Positions 6,815 to 15,058 of a stretch of DNA of 26,599 bases are shown here, piece after piece. The DNA comes from JAKPQD01 sp029572965. Lineage in GTDB: Bacteria; Bacteroidota; Bacteroidia; Bacteroidales; DTGW01. A program made the position numbers and the translations under genes. Location of the stretch: positions 1 through 26,599 of the forward strand of contig DAOSPF010000048.1 in assembly GCA_035374585.1 (NCBI GenBank). The letters are read 5' to 3'. The notes beneath the pieces were generated by a model that did not search any database, was not told the origin of the DNA, and saw only the letters and a program-made list of their open reading frames with translations. The number at the start of each line of letters is the position of its first letter. Position 1 is the first letter of the stretch.

Positions 6815-7924
6815 TTAAGTAATCTTAATAGAGCCAGTTTTATCAACTGTAAAAATCTTGTGTTCAAAGCTTATTTCAGCCAATATCTTTTGAATCCTTT
6901 CAGTTTCGGTATCTGTAATAAAAATTTGTCCAAAATGTTTGTCCGAAGCGAGGTTGATGATTTGTTTCACACGCTCGGCATCAAACTTGTCAAAAATGTC
7001 ATCGAGCAAAAGGATAGGTTTCTTGGCACTATGCTTTTCAATGAAGTCAAATTCTGCCAATTTTAGGGCAACAAGATAGGTCTTTTGTTGTCCCTGCGAA
7101 GCAATACGCTTTACAGGATATTCGTTCAGCATCAATACCATATCATCCTTGTGAATACCAGCGCTCGTATATTCTAAAGCCCTGTCTTTATTGATATTTT
7201 GACTTAACAATGTAGTAAAGTCTGCATTATTAAGCTGAGACTCGTATTCGAGCCTGGCCATCTCGTCAGTCCCGGCTATGAAGTTGTAATACTTCTGAAA
7301 AACAGGTAAAAATGAATCAAAAAATTCTTTTCGTTTGGCAAAAATCTTATTTCCAACATCTACAAGCTGCTCATTATATACTTCGAGCATTTGAACGTCA
7401 AAAGAACCCGAAAAAGCAAATGATTTGAGGGCTTTATTTCGCTGCAACAGCACACGGTTGTATAAAATCAGGTCGTCGAGATAATGTTTATCGTATTGCG
7501 AAATAATAGCATCGATAAGCCTGCGACGCTCCTCACTACCTTCAGTAATCAAGCTGCTATCCGAAGGTGTTACCATTACAACAGGAATAAAACCAATATG
7601 GTCTGCCAGTCGGTTGTATTCTTTTCGGTTACGGCGCATAATTTTGCCCCTTTGCCTTTTGAAACCACAGAATATTTCTTCCTTATTGTCTGAGCTACCT
7701 GTAAATATACCACGAATACTGAAAAACTGTTCGTTGTGCCTGATGTTTTGGCTATCAGCACTATTGAAATACGATTTACACATTGACAAATAGTGGATAG
7801 CATCAAGGATGTTGGTCTTGCCAACACCATTGTTACCAACGAAACAGTTGATTTTGGCCGAAAAGGAAAATTCAGCCTGCTCGTAGTTTTTAAAATTTGC
7901 CAGTGTCAGTTGTTCAAGTATCAA
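6815..7924 (-). CDS. recF: DNA replication and repair protein RecF
   Basis: RecF is an SMC-like ATPase that, with RecO and RecR, loads RecA at single-stranded gaps. The 369-residue protein opens with MILEQLTLANFKNYEQ, typical of the family. It has Walker A GNNGVGKT at 30-37, the ABC-like signature SQGQQKT from Ser276, and Walker B ILLLDDIFDKFD at 304-315. The start is a TTG (complement of 7922-7924): a stop codon lies four codons upstream in frame and no ATG exists between, so only TTG or the CTG two codons earlier are available. An exact TAnnTTTG box sits 19 nt upstream. The gene is divergent from the DPP IV gene and convergent with the WbqC-family gene. It is not next to dnaN or gyrB here, as in many other Bacteroidota. 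Confidence 0.95.
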   Translation of the reverse strand: MILEQLTLANFKNYEQAEFSFSAKINCFVGNNGVGKTNILDAIHYLSMCKSYFNSADSQNIRHNEQFFSIRGIFTGSSDNKEEIFCGFKRQRGKIMRRNRKEYNRLADHIGFIPVVMVTPSDSSLITEGSEERRRLIDAIISQYDKHYLDDLILYNRVLLQRNKALKSFAFSGSFDVQMLEVYNEQLVDVGNKIFAKRKEFFDSFLPVFQKYYNFIAGTDEMARLEYESQLNNADFTTLLSQNINKDRALEYTSAGIHKDDMVLMLNEYPVKRIASQGQQKTYLVALKLAEFDFIEKHSAKKPILLLDDIFDKFDAERVKQIINLASDKHFGQIFITDTETERIQKILAEISFEHKIFTVDKTGSIKIT

Positions 7925-7943
7925 AAGCAGTTTTTAATTTTTA

Positions 7944-7951
7944 CAAAAGTA
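7944..7951 (-). promoter_or_regulatory. -7 promoter box for recF
   Basis: On the minus strand TACTTTTG matches TAnnTTTG exactly, 19 nt before the TTG start of recF. No standard -33 element is seen. The match and spacing support the TTG start. Confidence 0.42.
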
Positions 7952-8070
7952 ACATTATTGGCTTTTTGATGTTAACCTATTTTTTAACAAGCAAATTGGG
8001 TTTGTTAATTATCTTTGATAATGTTATTGCAATTGGCAAGAACTGGTTGACGAACATAGATAATTTTTTG

Positions 8071-8117
8071 AATAACGATTATAATCGCATATTGTTACTT
8101 ATTGATTAATAACGATT
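8071..8117. promoter_or_regulatory. Palindrome and direct repeat upstream of the DPP IV gene
   Basis: CGATTATAATCG at 8076-8087 is a perfect 12-bp palindrome. The decamer AATAACGATT occurs at 8071-8080, where it overlaps the palindrome, and again at 8108-8117. The arrangement, about 55-100 bp before the peptidase start, resembles a transcription-factor binding region, but no regulator can be assigned. Confidence 0.3.
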
Positions 8118-8169
8118 TATACTTTTTGTTTGATTTTGCATTTTTGAATTTATTTTTTATTGAAAATTT

Positions 8170-10356
8170 ATGTGGGGAAAAGTTTGTACATGCCTTTTAA
8201 TAAGTGTTGTAGAGCTTAGTTGTTTATTAGCTTCTGAAAAACCTGAACTTTCAGATTTTGTATCTAAATCAACTTTTAAAGAAAACAGGGCTGACAATAT
8301 ATTGCCTTCTTCAAATGAGCTATATTATTACAGTTTAACAAACAATATGGTGATCAGGTACAAATTTGCTGATGGTTTATCTGTAGATACCCCTGTAAAC
8401 AATTTAAGTACAGCTTTTGATAAAAATATTGACATTGCCTCTTTTTCTTTTGACAATTCAGAACACCAGTTTTTGCTGGCTTACAACATAAAACCATTAT
8501 ACAGGTATTCATTTTATGCATCGTATGTTATATTTAATTCACTAACCAACGAATGCATAAAGGTGTCTGAAGGGAAAAAGATTCGAGATGCCCAAATATC
8601 GCCAGATGGAAATAAGGTGGCCTATTGTTACAAGCATAATTTATATGTTTTTGATGTTGTTCAAAACAAAACGACCCAGATTACAAATGATGGAGATGGA
8701 GATTCCATTATAAATGCCGAACCAGATTGGATATACGAAGAAGAGTTTTCGCTTTTGCAAGCATTTAAATGGTCTCCAGATAGTAAAAGCATTGTTTATT
8801 ACAAGTTGAATGAAAAGAAAGTAATGACTTATCCTTTGACCTACTATACAAAAACTAATTGTTTTCAGGCAGACGATTGGGTATATCCCTATGTGGTAAC
8901 CCTAAAATACCCTAAGGTAGGAAAGCCTATAGCTCAAACCTCTTTATATGTATATGATTTACAAACAAAGACTAATACCATGATTGTCAATGTTGGTGAA
9001 AATTATATTACAGATTTTAAATGGACAATAAAATCTGACAATGTATTTTATACTCGTGTTAATAGGGCTCAAAATAAATACAACATAGAAGAATATAATT
9101 TTGTAAGCAAGGAAATTAAAGTACTTTATAATGAACAAACAAATACAAATTTTGAATTTCCAGATGTTCCAAGTGTGTTTTTTATCAATGACAAGAATGA
9201 TTTCGTTTTTCTAAGTGAAAAAACGGGATATAAACATCTTTACTTGGCTACAGAAAATGGCTCAAAAATAAAGCAGTTGACTACTGGCAATTGGGAAGTA
9301 CTTGCAATAGAAAATATCGATATTCTAAATAAAAGAATATTTCTTACTACTAATCAAGCATCACCTCTACAAAAGCACTTATATTGTTATGACTTGAAAA
9401 AGTTAAAATTATCGCAGCTTACTAAAGGTAATGGTGTGCATAAAGCTGTTTTTAGTGCCGATTTCAACAATATAATCCATACCTATTCGAGCCTGATTGA
9501 GCCTTTGAAAGTTAGCATTATGAATGTCAAGTCTGGGAAGGAGAAGGTGCTGATTGATAATAAAAAAATGGCTGATAAAGCAATAGAAATGAATGTTCCT
9601 CAAAAAGATACCTTTTCTTTTGTACTTCCAAGTGATGAAAGATTGTATGGCTGGATGATAAAAGCTAAGAAAGAAACTAACCGTCCTGCACCTACTTTAT
9701 TTTATGTATATGGAGGGCCTGGTATTCAGAACGTACTTGACAAATATGAAGTAAAATGGTATCATTACTTGGCGATGCAAGGGTATAATGTAGTTTCAGT
9801 TGATAACCGTGGAACAAGCAACAGAGGTAAATCATTCAGGGACGCTACTTATGGAAAACTTGGTGAAATAGCATGTACAGATATTGTTGCAACTGCAAAC
9901 TATCTGGGGCAAAAGGCTTGGATTGACACTTCATGTTTAGCCATTATGGGATGGAGTTTTGGAGGTTTTCTTGCTGCCACTTGCCTGCAGCAAAGCAATG
10001 GTTTATTTAAAGCTGCCATATCTGTTGCTCCTCCTACCGACTGGCGTTTGTACGATGCCGCTTATACCGAACGGTATATGGGTTTGCTTGAAGACAATGA
10101 AGAAAAGTACAATAAAACCTCCTTGATTGTAAATGCTGATAAAACTAATGGTAAGCTATTATTGATTCATGGTACTGCTGATGACAATGTACACGTTCAA
10201 AATACGCTGATGTTTGCTGATGCCCTGGTAAAAGCAGACAAAAAATTTGAAATGAAATTATTTACTGACGACAACCACCAGATTAATAGCCAAAATGCCG
10301 GAATGCAATTATACAACCAGGTGATAGATTTTTTAAACAGGGTGTTTGACAAATAA
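8170..10356 (+). CDS. Exported dipeptidyl-peptidase IV-type S9 serine peptidase
   Basis: The 728-residue protein belongs to peptidase family S9B, which removes N-terminal X-Pro or related dipeptides. A hydrophobic N-terminus (residues 5-21) is a probable Sec signal peptide, so it should work in the periplasm or at the cell surface. The N-terminal beta-propeller (about 60-480) carries DWIYEEEF; Glu191/Glu192 correspond to the Glu pair that binds the substrate amino group in DPP IV. The C-terminal alpha/beta hydrolase domain has Ser596 in GWSFGG, Asp671 in GTADDNVH and His703 in DDNHQ, giving a complete triad. The size matches bacterial DPP IV enzymes. It stands alone between recF and coaX. An ELSC sequence near the signal end is a poor lipobox, so I do not call it a lipoprotein. 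Confidence 0.93.
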   Translation: MWGKVCTCLLISVVELSCLLASEKPELSDFVSKSTFKENRADNILPSSNELYYYSLTNNMVIRYKFADGLSVDTPVNNLSTAFDKNIDIASFSFDNSEHQFLLAYNIKPLYRYSFYASYVIFNSLTNECIKVSEGKKIRDAQISPDGNKVAYCYKHNLYVFDVVQNKTTQITNDGDGDSIINAEPDWIYEEEFSLLQAFKWSPDSKSIVYYKLNEKKVMTYPLTYYTKTNCFQADDWVYPYVVTLKYPKVGKPIAQTSLYVYDLQTKTNTMIVNVGENYITDFKWTIKSDNVFYTRVNRAQNKYNIEEYNFVSKEIKVLYNEQTNTNFEFPDVPSVFFINDKNDFVFLSEKTGYKHLYLATENGSKIKQLTTGNWEVLAIENIDILNKRIFLTTNQASPLQKHLYCYDLKKLKLSQLTKGNGVHKAVFSADFNNIIHTYSSLIEPLKVSIMNVKSGKEKVLIDNKKMADKAIEMNVPQKDTFSFVLPSDERLYGWMIKAKKETNRPAPTLFYVYGGPGIQNVLDKYEVKWYHYLAMQGYNVVSVDNRGTSNRGKSFRDATYGKLGEIACTDIVATANYLGQKAWIDTSCLAIMGWSFGGFLAATCLQQSNGLFKAAISVAPPTDWRLYDAAYTERYMGLLEDNEEKYNKTSLIVNADKTNGKLLLIHGTADDNVHVQNTLMFADALVKADKKFEMKLFTDDNHQINSQNAGMQLYNQVIDFLNRVFDK

Positions 10357-10404
10357 GCTATTTAATTTTATGCGTTTTAATGTAATTTTAATTATTGAAA
10401 TATT

Positions 10405-11133
10405 ATGAACCTCATAATTGACATAGGTAACAGCCGGATAAAACTTGGAGTGTTCAAGAATAATGAGCTCTTAGAGTCTTTTGTCTTTGCAGATATGTTT
10501 GTATGTGATGCTGAGCTTGTACTTCGTAAGTATAGAGATATAAAAAACTGTATTATAGGGGCTACTGGAATTATTCCGACAGATTTACTCGAATATTTGA
10601 GCAATACATTTCCTAATCTTATTGTTTTATCGGGCAATACTAATCTTCCATTTAAGAACCTTTATCAAACCAAGGAAACTCAAGGTCCTGACAGAATTGC
10701 TGCAGTAGCAGGAGCCATATCAATGTTCCCAAGCTCAGATGTGTTGGTTATTGATGCAGGCACTGCTATTACCTATGACTTTATTAATAAGCAAGGTGAA
10801 TATCAAGGAGGAGCAATAGCTCCCGGGATGACAATGCGTTTCAAGGCCTTAAATAGTTTTACGCAGAAACTACCTCTCATAGCAGCCGGAGAAAAAGCCG
10901 AACTGCATGGAAAGACTACAGAAGAGTCCATCAAATCAGGGGTACAGAATGGCATTATATTTGAAATACAGGGATTTATTGAGAAACATCGTTTGGATAA
11001 TCCTGAATTAAAAATAGTTTTGTCGGGCGGCGATGCCAATTTTTTGGCAGAACAAATTAATTGCACCATCTTTGTAGAACAAAATATCGTTTTAATAGGA
11101 TTGAACAGTATATTGAATTACAATGCGCAATAA
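10405..11133 (+). CDS. coaX: Type III pantothenate kinase
   Basis: CoaX phosphorylates pantothenate in the first step of coenzyme A synthesis. It is the ASKHA-fold enzyme that is not feedback-inhibited by CoA and needs a monovalent cation. The 242-residue protein begins with NLIIDIGNSRIKLGVF (Asp6 in the ATP-phosphate motif). It has GPDR at 94-97, the catalytic-base region VIDAGTA with Asp117, and GGAIAPGMTMR. Length is normal. The lptC start overlaps the end of coaX by 11 nt, so the genes are co-translated; coaX next to envelope genes is common in Bacteroidota. Confidence 0.95.
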   Translation: MNLIIDIGNSRIKLGVFKNNELLESFVFADMFVCDAELVLRKYRDIKNCIIGATGIIPTDLLEYLSNTFPNLIVLSGNTNLPFKNLYQTKETQGPDRIAAVAGAISMFPSSDVLVIDAGTAITYDFINKQGEYQGGAIAPGMTMRFKALNSFTQKLPLIAAGEKAELHGKTTEESIKSGVQNGIIFEIQGFIEKHRLDNPELKIVLSGGDANFLAEQINCTIFVEQNIVLIGLNSILNYNAQ

Positions 11134-11689
11134 AGTATATATAGTTTTATTTATAAGTATAGTATTTATCACTTCTTCATGTGAGAATAACATTGAAGTC
11201 ATTCGCAACATGGGAAAAGAAAAAGACTTGCCACAGGTAAGTGCCGATAATATTGAAATTCTTTATAGCGATTCGGCAAGGGTCAAAATTCAAATCATTT
11301 CGCCATCAATAGTGCGCTATAATTTGCCCAATAAGATGTACACCGAATTTTCAAAGGGCCTGACCGTCAATCAATTTGATACGGCCCATAATATTGAAGC
11401 CACTATTACTGCCCAGCATGCATTGTACCGCGATCAGGAAAAACTTTGGAAAGCCTGGGGCAATGTATTGGCCAGAAATCATAAGACAGGTGAGGAGCTT
11501 AGCACTGAAGAACTTTTCTGGGACCAGGAAAAGGGAATTATTTATTCAACAAAGTTTTCGAGAATCAGCAATGCAGACGGGGTATTCTATGACGATGGGG
11601 GGTTTGAGGCCAAGGAAGATATGTCGCAATGGCACATGATAGGTATAAAAGGCTCGGTAAATATAAAAGATAACGGCAATGAGAACTAA
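11123..11689 (+). CDS. lptC: LPS export protein LptC (lipoprotein form)
   Basis: LptC is the inner-membrane-attached periplasmic bridge that receives lipopolysaccharide from LptBFG and passes it to LptA. This 188-residue protein has a short hydrophobic leader ending in the lipobox TSSC with Cys20 as the predicted lipidated residue. That differs from the transmembrane-anchored E. coli form. The remainder is beta-rich and matches the LptC-like jellyroll, with GLTVNQFD and the AWGNVLARNHKTGEELSTEELFWD strip that resembles OstA-type repeats. It overlaps coaX by 11 nt and the next small gene by 11 nt. Confidence 0.88.
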   Translation: MRNKVYIVLFISIVFITSSCENNIEVIRNMGKEKDLPQVSADNIEILYSDSARVKIQIISPSIVRYNLPNKMYTEFSKGLTVNQFDTAHNIEATITAQHALYRDQEKLWKAWGNVLARNHKTGEELSTEELFWDQEKGIIYSTKFSRISNADGVFYDDGGFEAKEDMSQWHMIGIKGSVNIKDNGNEN

Positions 11690-11858
11690 AATCCGCGAAT
11701 ATGTATGGCTCTCATTAGCAATATTTTGTATTGCGGCTGCCATTCATCAAACTTTCAAGTTAGGATTTTCTGAAAGCTATGTTTTCTTTATATTTGCTGT
11801 AATGGCATTTTTGATATATTACATACGCCGGACTTTACGTTTAGCTAAGAAAGACTAA
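11679..11858 (+). CDS. Small two-span membrane protein, 59 residues
   Basis: The frame encodes 59 residues beginning MRTKIREYVWLSLAIF. There are two hydrophobic spans (about 9-22 and 34-50) separated by a short polar loop (HQTFKLGFSES), and a basic tail YYIRRTLRLAKKD. Both ends are basic, so a hairpin with both termini in the cytoplasm is likely. The ATG lies inside the end of lptC (11-nt overlap), the same overlap length as between coaX and lptC. This is strong support for a genuine, translationally coupled gene. I do not recognise a characterised family. Its position suggests a link to LPS export, but that is inference. Confidence 0.7.
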   Translation: MRTKIREYVWLSLAIFCIAAAIHQTFKLGFSESYVFFIFAVMAFLIYYIRRTLRLAKKD

Positions 11859-11930
11859 CAAAGCAAAACTATTATTTCTAATTATTAACTGGAATATAAG
11901 CAAATATTGAAAAAAATAAGCTGTAAAATT

Positions 11931-12266
11931 TTACCTCTTAACCTCTTTCAAATCTTCTGGTAAAAAAGTAATTATTTCTATTAGTCCTGCCAACCGTCCA
12001 TTTTCAAACCAGGGAGTTTGGTGAACCAGCTTGCGTTTGCCTTCTTTTTCAACCATGTATGTATTGCTTTTCTTATGCTCAAGCAATTCGCGGATGATAC
12101 GGTTCGAGTTTTCGTTGTGGCAATCGTAAAGGCTTTTGCCAATGAGGTTTTGCCCGCCATATTTGTTTAACATTTGACGTGATGCTGCATTCATGTATAG
12201 AATTATACCATTTGCATCACAGACTGTAACAGGGTTTTCTACTTCTTCAAAATAATTAAACATCAT
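11931..12266 (-). CDS. Small single-domain PAS protein
   Basis: The 111-residue protein is essentially one PAS domain: FEEVENPVTVCDANGIILYMNAA, then the helix with LIGKSLYDCHNE, and a closing TPWFENGRLAGLIEIITFLP strand. There is no kinase, cyclase or DNA-binding output domain. Free PAS proteins usually bind a small ligand or signal by protein contact; a cofactor cannot be told from sequence. Two ATG codons start the frame. It lies downstream of the GH94 gene on the same strand, separated by an imperfect inverted repeat. Confidence 0.8.
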   Translation of the reverse strand: MMFNYFEEVENPVTVCDANGIILYMNAASRQMLNKYGGQNLIGKSLYDCHNENSNRIIRELLEHKKSNTYMVEKEGKRKLVHQTPWFENGRLAGLIEIITFLPEDLKEVKR

Positions 12267-12279
12267 ATATTTTCTTTTA

Positions 12280-12326
12280 AACGCAAAGGCACAAAGAAAA
12301 ACTTAGCAACTTAGCGCCTTTACGTT
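12280..12326. repeat. GCAAAGGC-type imperfect inverted repeat
   Basis: AACGCAAAGGC (12280-12290) pairs with GCCTTTACGTT (12316-12326) with one mismatch across a 25-nt loop containing ACAAAG and ACTTAG words. It lies between the GH94 gene and the PAS gene. Elements of the form ACGCAAAGGC...GCCTTTGCGT are, to my knowledge, widespread extragenic repeats. Here it could also attenuate transcription between the two genes. Confidence 0.5.
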
Positions 12327-12332
12327 AATAAT

Positions 12333-14732
12333 TTATCCCATTATTACTACAATCTCATTGTTGCTGGCAAGGTCGCTGTTGGCAATTTTACAGCCATCAA
12401 TGGTTTTGTTGTTGATGTTTATTTTTGAAACACCTTTTTGAACGCCGCAAGGGTTCTTCACAATAATGTTCAATTGCTTACCTCGAAAACGACGGGCAAC
12501 TTTAAATTCCTTCCAGTCGGCAGGGATACAAGGATCTATGATAATCCCATCATAATCAGGACGAACGCCAAGAATATACTGCGTTGCTACAAAAAACGAC
12601 CAGGTAGCAGAGCCACTGAGCCATGGCAAACGTGATGCCCCAAAACGAGGACTATATTGGCCATGTGTTGACTGATTGTACACGTATGGCTCTATTTGTC
12701 GAATTTCAGCACGTGTATTGTATGCTGCAGGCATATAAGCCCTCCAGTACTGATAAGCCCTGTTACCATTGCCAAGTAATGTCTCGGCCATCACAGCCCA
12801 ACCTTGTGTATGGGTGAATATAGCACCGTTTTCCTTCATACTTGGGTTGAAAAGAGCCGAGCGGACAATGTTGTAGTCTGCACCATAAGTGTAAGGCGGA
12901 TTGCACAAAGCAATACCATACTCGGTTGCCAACATTTCGTTCACGCTCTGCATAGCTGTTTTTGCCTGTTCAGCAGAAGCTGCTTCACTAATTACAGCCC
13001 AAGCCTGAGGATTGAGATATATCTTACCTTCTTTGCTCTCGTTTGAGCCAAATTTGAAACCATCTACACGATATCCGCGCAGGAACCATTTGCCATCCCA
13101 AACGTATTTCTGAATATTTTCATCAATCTGGGCAAGTTTAGGTTTAGCCCATTCAACTTCCTCAGATTTTCCTAGCATTTTGCAAATCTGAATATATTCT
13201 TTCAAAGCAAAACGCAACTGCATAGCCACAAATGCGGTCTCTCCATCATGTCCAAACTTCAGACAGTCGTTCCAGTCGGCCAGCAAACCACAAGGTAAGC
13301 CATGTTTACCTGACCTGTCTAAATTGAATTGAATAGCTCTTCGTAAGTGACCTAAAACAGTGTCTTCGCCTTTGTCTGCATAAGGAAGCACTTTATTGTA
13401 GAAGTTTATATCACCCGTTTCTTTTACATAAGCAGGCACAGCATTGAACAACCAGAGGCAATCGTCTGAACGGTACTGATTTTCATCAGGTAACTTTTCC
13501 TTACCCGGCTTATGAGCTATTTTGTTGACCACAGGCATAGCCCCACCTGTAGAAACCTGACCAGTTATCATCAGTTCAAGACGCTTACCTGCCTCATCTG
13601 GAATATTAGGCAAAACACCCAAAATATCTTGTACACTATCACGGTAGCCTAATCCGTCACGTTCCATAGCTGTATATACCAAGCTGGCTGCACGGCTCCA
13701 GTTGAATGTCATCTGACAGTTATACGGGCTCCACATATTGAGCATGCTGTTAAATTCAGCATCCGGAGTTTCAACTGCAACAGCATCTATACGGCCATGC
13801 CAGTAGCGGATAAGCTTATCTAATTCCTGTTCGAGACGGGCAACATTGCCAAACTCAGCAACTACCTTTTTACCCTCGTTAGCTGCTTCTCCAACACCAA
13901 GCAGCACAATCAGATCCTGTGATTGACCCGGAGCCAGTTCAATATCTATTTGTGTTGTACCACAAACATTGTCGCCAGCAGCCATAAAATTTGAACATTT
14001 ACCAGTTTCAACAGCCAGTGGGTTTGCATAAGTGCGGTATCTGCCAAGGAATGATTCCAGGTCTGTTTCGTGACCCACAACCTTACCACCAACAAATGCA
14101 AGGAATGTATGGCGTCCCTGGTCATTTTCGGCAAAGTTATCTGGCATTGCAGGAATATGCACGTTGGTTCCGTGGTCAATGATACCATCCACCACAGACA
14201 TCTTTGCAATGTACTGTGTATATTGAAGGTTCAAAAGGTCTTGCATAGCATTCCAGCAATTGGCAAACTCTACAAACGAGAACATGCTCAATTTGCGGGC
14301 ACGTTTGTCTTTGTTGGTTACCTTGATTTTCCAAACCTCAAAAATTTGTCCAAGTGGAACAAAATAGGTTGTTTCGGTAGCAATGTTATCATACTCTGAA
14401 CTAATAATGGTATATGCCGAACCATGGCGGCACTCTGATTTATATTTATCAAGCGGTTTGCCAACAGGCTGCCATGAAGCTGACCAATAATCAGCACTTT
14501 CTTTATCCCGGATGTACAAATATCGTCCAGGTTGGTCCATTGGAATAGAGTTGAAACGGATACGCATGAAACGTCCAATCCCTCCTGATTTGTAAAAGCT
14601 GTACCCCCCGGCATTATTGGTAATAATAGCACCATATTCGGTAGAGCCAAGGTAATTGCTCCACGAACGCGGGGTGTCAGGTCGAGTAATTACATACTCT
14701 TTTCTTTTGTCGTCAAAAAATCCGTACTGCAT
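12333..14732 (-). CDS. GH94 disaccharide phosphorylase (cellobiose/chitobiose phosphorylase-like)
   Basis: Family GH94 enzymes reversibly phosphorolyse a beta-linked disaccharide, releasing an alpha-sugar-1-phosphate in the cytoplasm. The 799-residue protein has the full-length family layout: N-terminal beta-sandwich from YGFFDDKRKEYVI, a helical linker, and the (alpha/alpha)6 barrel. The catalytic acid is Asp489 in LADWNDCLK, and His641 lies in GAIFTHTQGW. These residues correspond to Asp492 and His644 of Vibrio proteolyticus chitobiose phosphorylase. The phosphate-loop motif is WLSGS, where the cellobiose and chitobiose enzymes I recall have WLTGT. No signal peptide. No sugar transporter, glucosidase or regulator is next to it, so the substrate cannot be inferred from context. 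Confidence 0.88.
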   Translation of the reverse strand: MQYGFFDDKRKEYVITRPDTPRSWSNYLGSTEYGAIITNNAGGYSFYKSGGIGRFMRIRFNSIPMDQPGRYLYIRDKESADYWSASWQPVGKPLDKYKSECRHGSAYTIISSEYDNIATETTYFVPLGQIFEVWKIKVTNKDKRARKLSMFSFVEFANCWNAMQDLLNLQYTQYIAKMSVVDGIIDHGTNVHIPAMPDNFAENDQGRHTFLAFVGGKVVGHETDLESFLGRYRTYANPLAVETGKCSNFMAAGDNVCGTTQIDIELAPGQSQDLIVLLGVGEAANEGKKVVAEFGNVARLEQELDKLIRYWHGRIDAVAVETPDAEFNSMLNMWSPYNCQMTFNWSRAASLVYTAMERDGLGYRDSVQDILGVLPNIPDEAGKRLELMITGQVSTGGAMPVVNKIAHKPGKEKLPDENQYRSDDCLWLFNAVPAYVKETGDINFYNKVLPYADKGEDTVLGHLRRAIQFNLDRSGKHGLPCGLLADWNDCLKFGHDGETAFVAMQLRFALKEYIQICKMLGKSEEVEWAKPKLAQIDENIQKYVWDGKWFLRGYRVDGFKFGSNESKEGKIYLNPQAWAVISEAASAEQAKTAMQSVNEMLATEYGIALCNPPYTYGADYNIVRSALFNPSMKENGAIFTHTQGWAVMAETLLGNGNRAYQYWRAYMPAAYNTRAEIRQIEPYVYNQSTHGQYSPRFGASRLPWLSGSATWSFFVATQYILGVRPDYDGIIIDPCIPADWKEFKVARRFRGKQLNIIVKNPCGVQKGVSKININNKTIDGCKIANSDLASNNEIVVIMG

Positions 14733-15058
14733 AGTGTGTGTTTAAAAAAATAACTAATGACAAATTACTAATTAAAAGTGAATTATAAATTTCGTTAAAA
14801 TTCATGAACATGTCAAGTCTAAAATCAGTTAAATGATTTCAGGCTGCATAATTACAATATTTTTTGAAAATGATTTCTTAAAAATCGAAAGAAGAATTAT
14901 AGATTTTACACTTTTCATTCACCTTTTTTCTTGATAAAAAAGGTGACCAAAAAATCAAGATGATTGAACGCTATACGGTTTTTCATTGGTTAGTCAGTGC
15001 TTCGTAGGAACGCTGACAATCATCACTTTCTAATAAAGGCAAGCCTTCGAAAAATCCC
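14733..15058. other. Intergenic region upstream of the GH94 gene
   Basis: No credible gene. It holds the promoter side of the GH94 gene (no exact TAnnTTTG found), an 11-bp poly-T/poly-A hairpin at 14919-14946, and a weak stem CAGTG/CGCTG around 14995-15016. A toxin partner for the antitoxin-like gene at 15059 was looked for here and not found. Confidence 0.5.
14919..14959. repeat. Poly-T/poly-A hairpin with a competing second hairpin
   Basis: TCACCTTTTTT (14919-14929) and AAAAAAGGTGA (14936-14946) form a perfect 11-bp stem with the 6-nt loop CTTGAT. That loop (14930-14935) is itself complementary to ATCAAG at 14954-14959, so an alternative stem is possible. A related hairpin occurs at 22536-22561. 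Confidence 0.55.

Noticed and set aside
7897..8109. 70-codon plus-strand frame overlapping the recF start
   Set aside because: It begins inside recF in antisense, runs through the AT-rich divergent promoter region and has only low-complexity hydrophobic/Asn composition; the recF promoter box lies within it.
8170..8235. DPP IV-type peptidase as a lipoprotein
   Set aside because: The only candidate lipobox is ELSC, with a charged residue at the -3 position; an ordinary signal peptide is the simpler reading.
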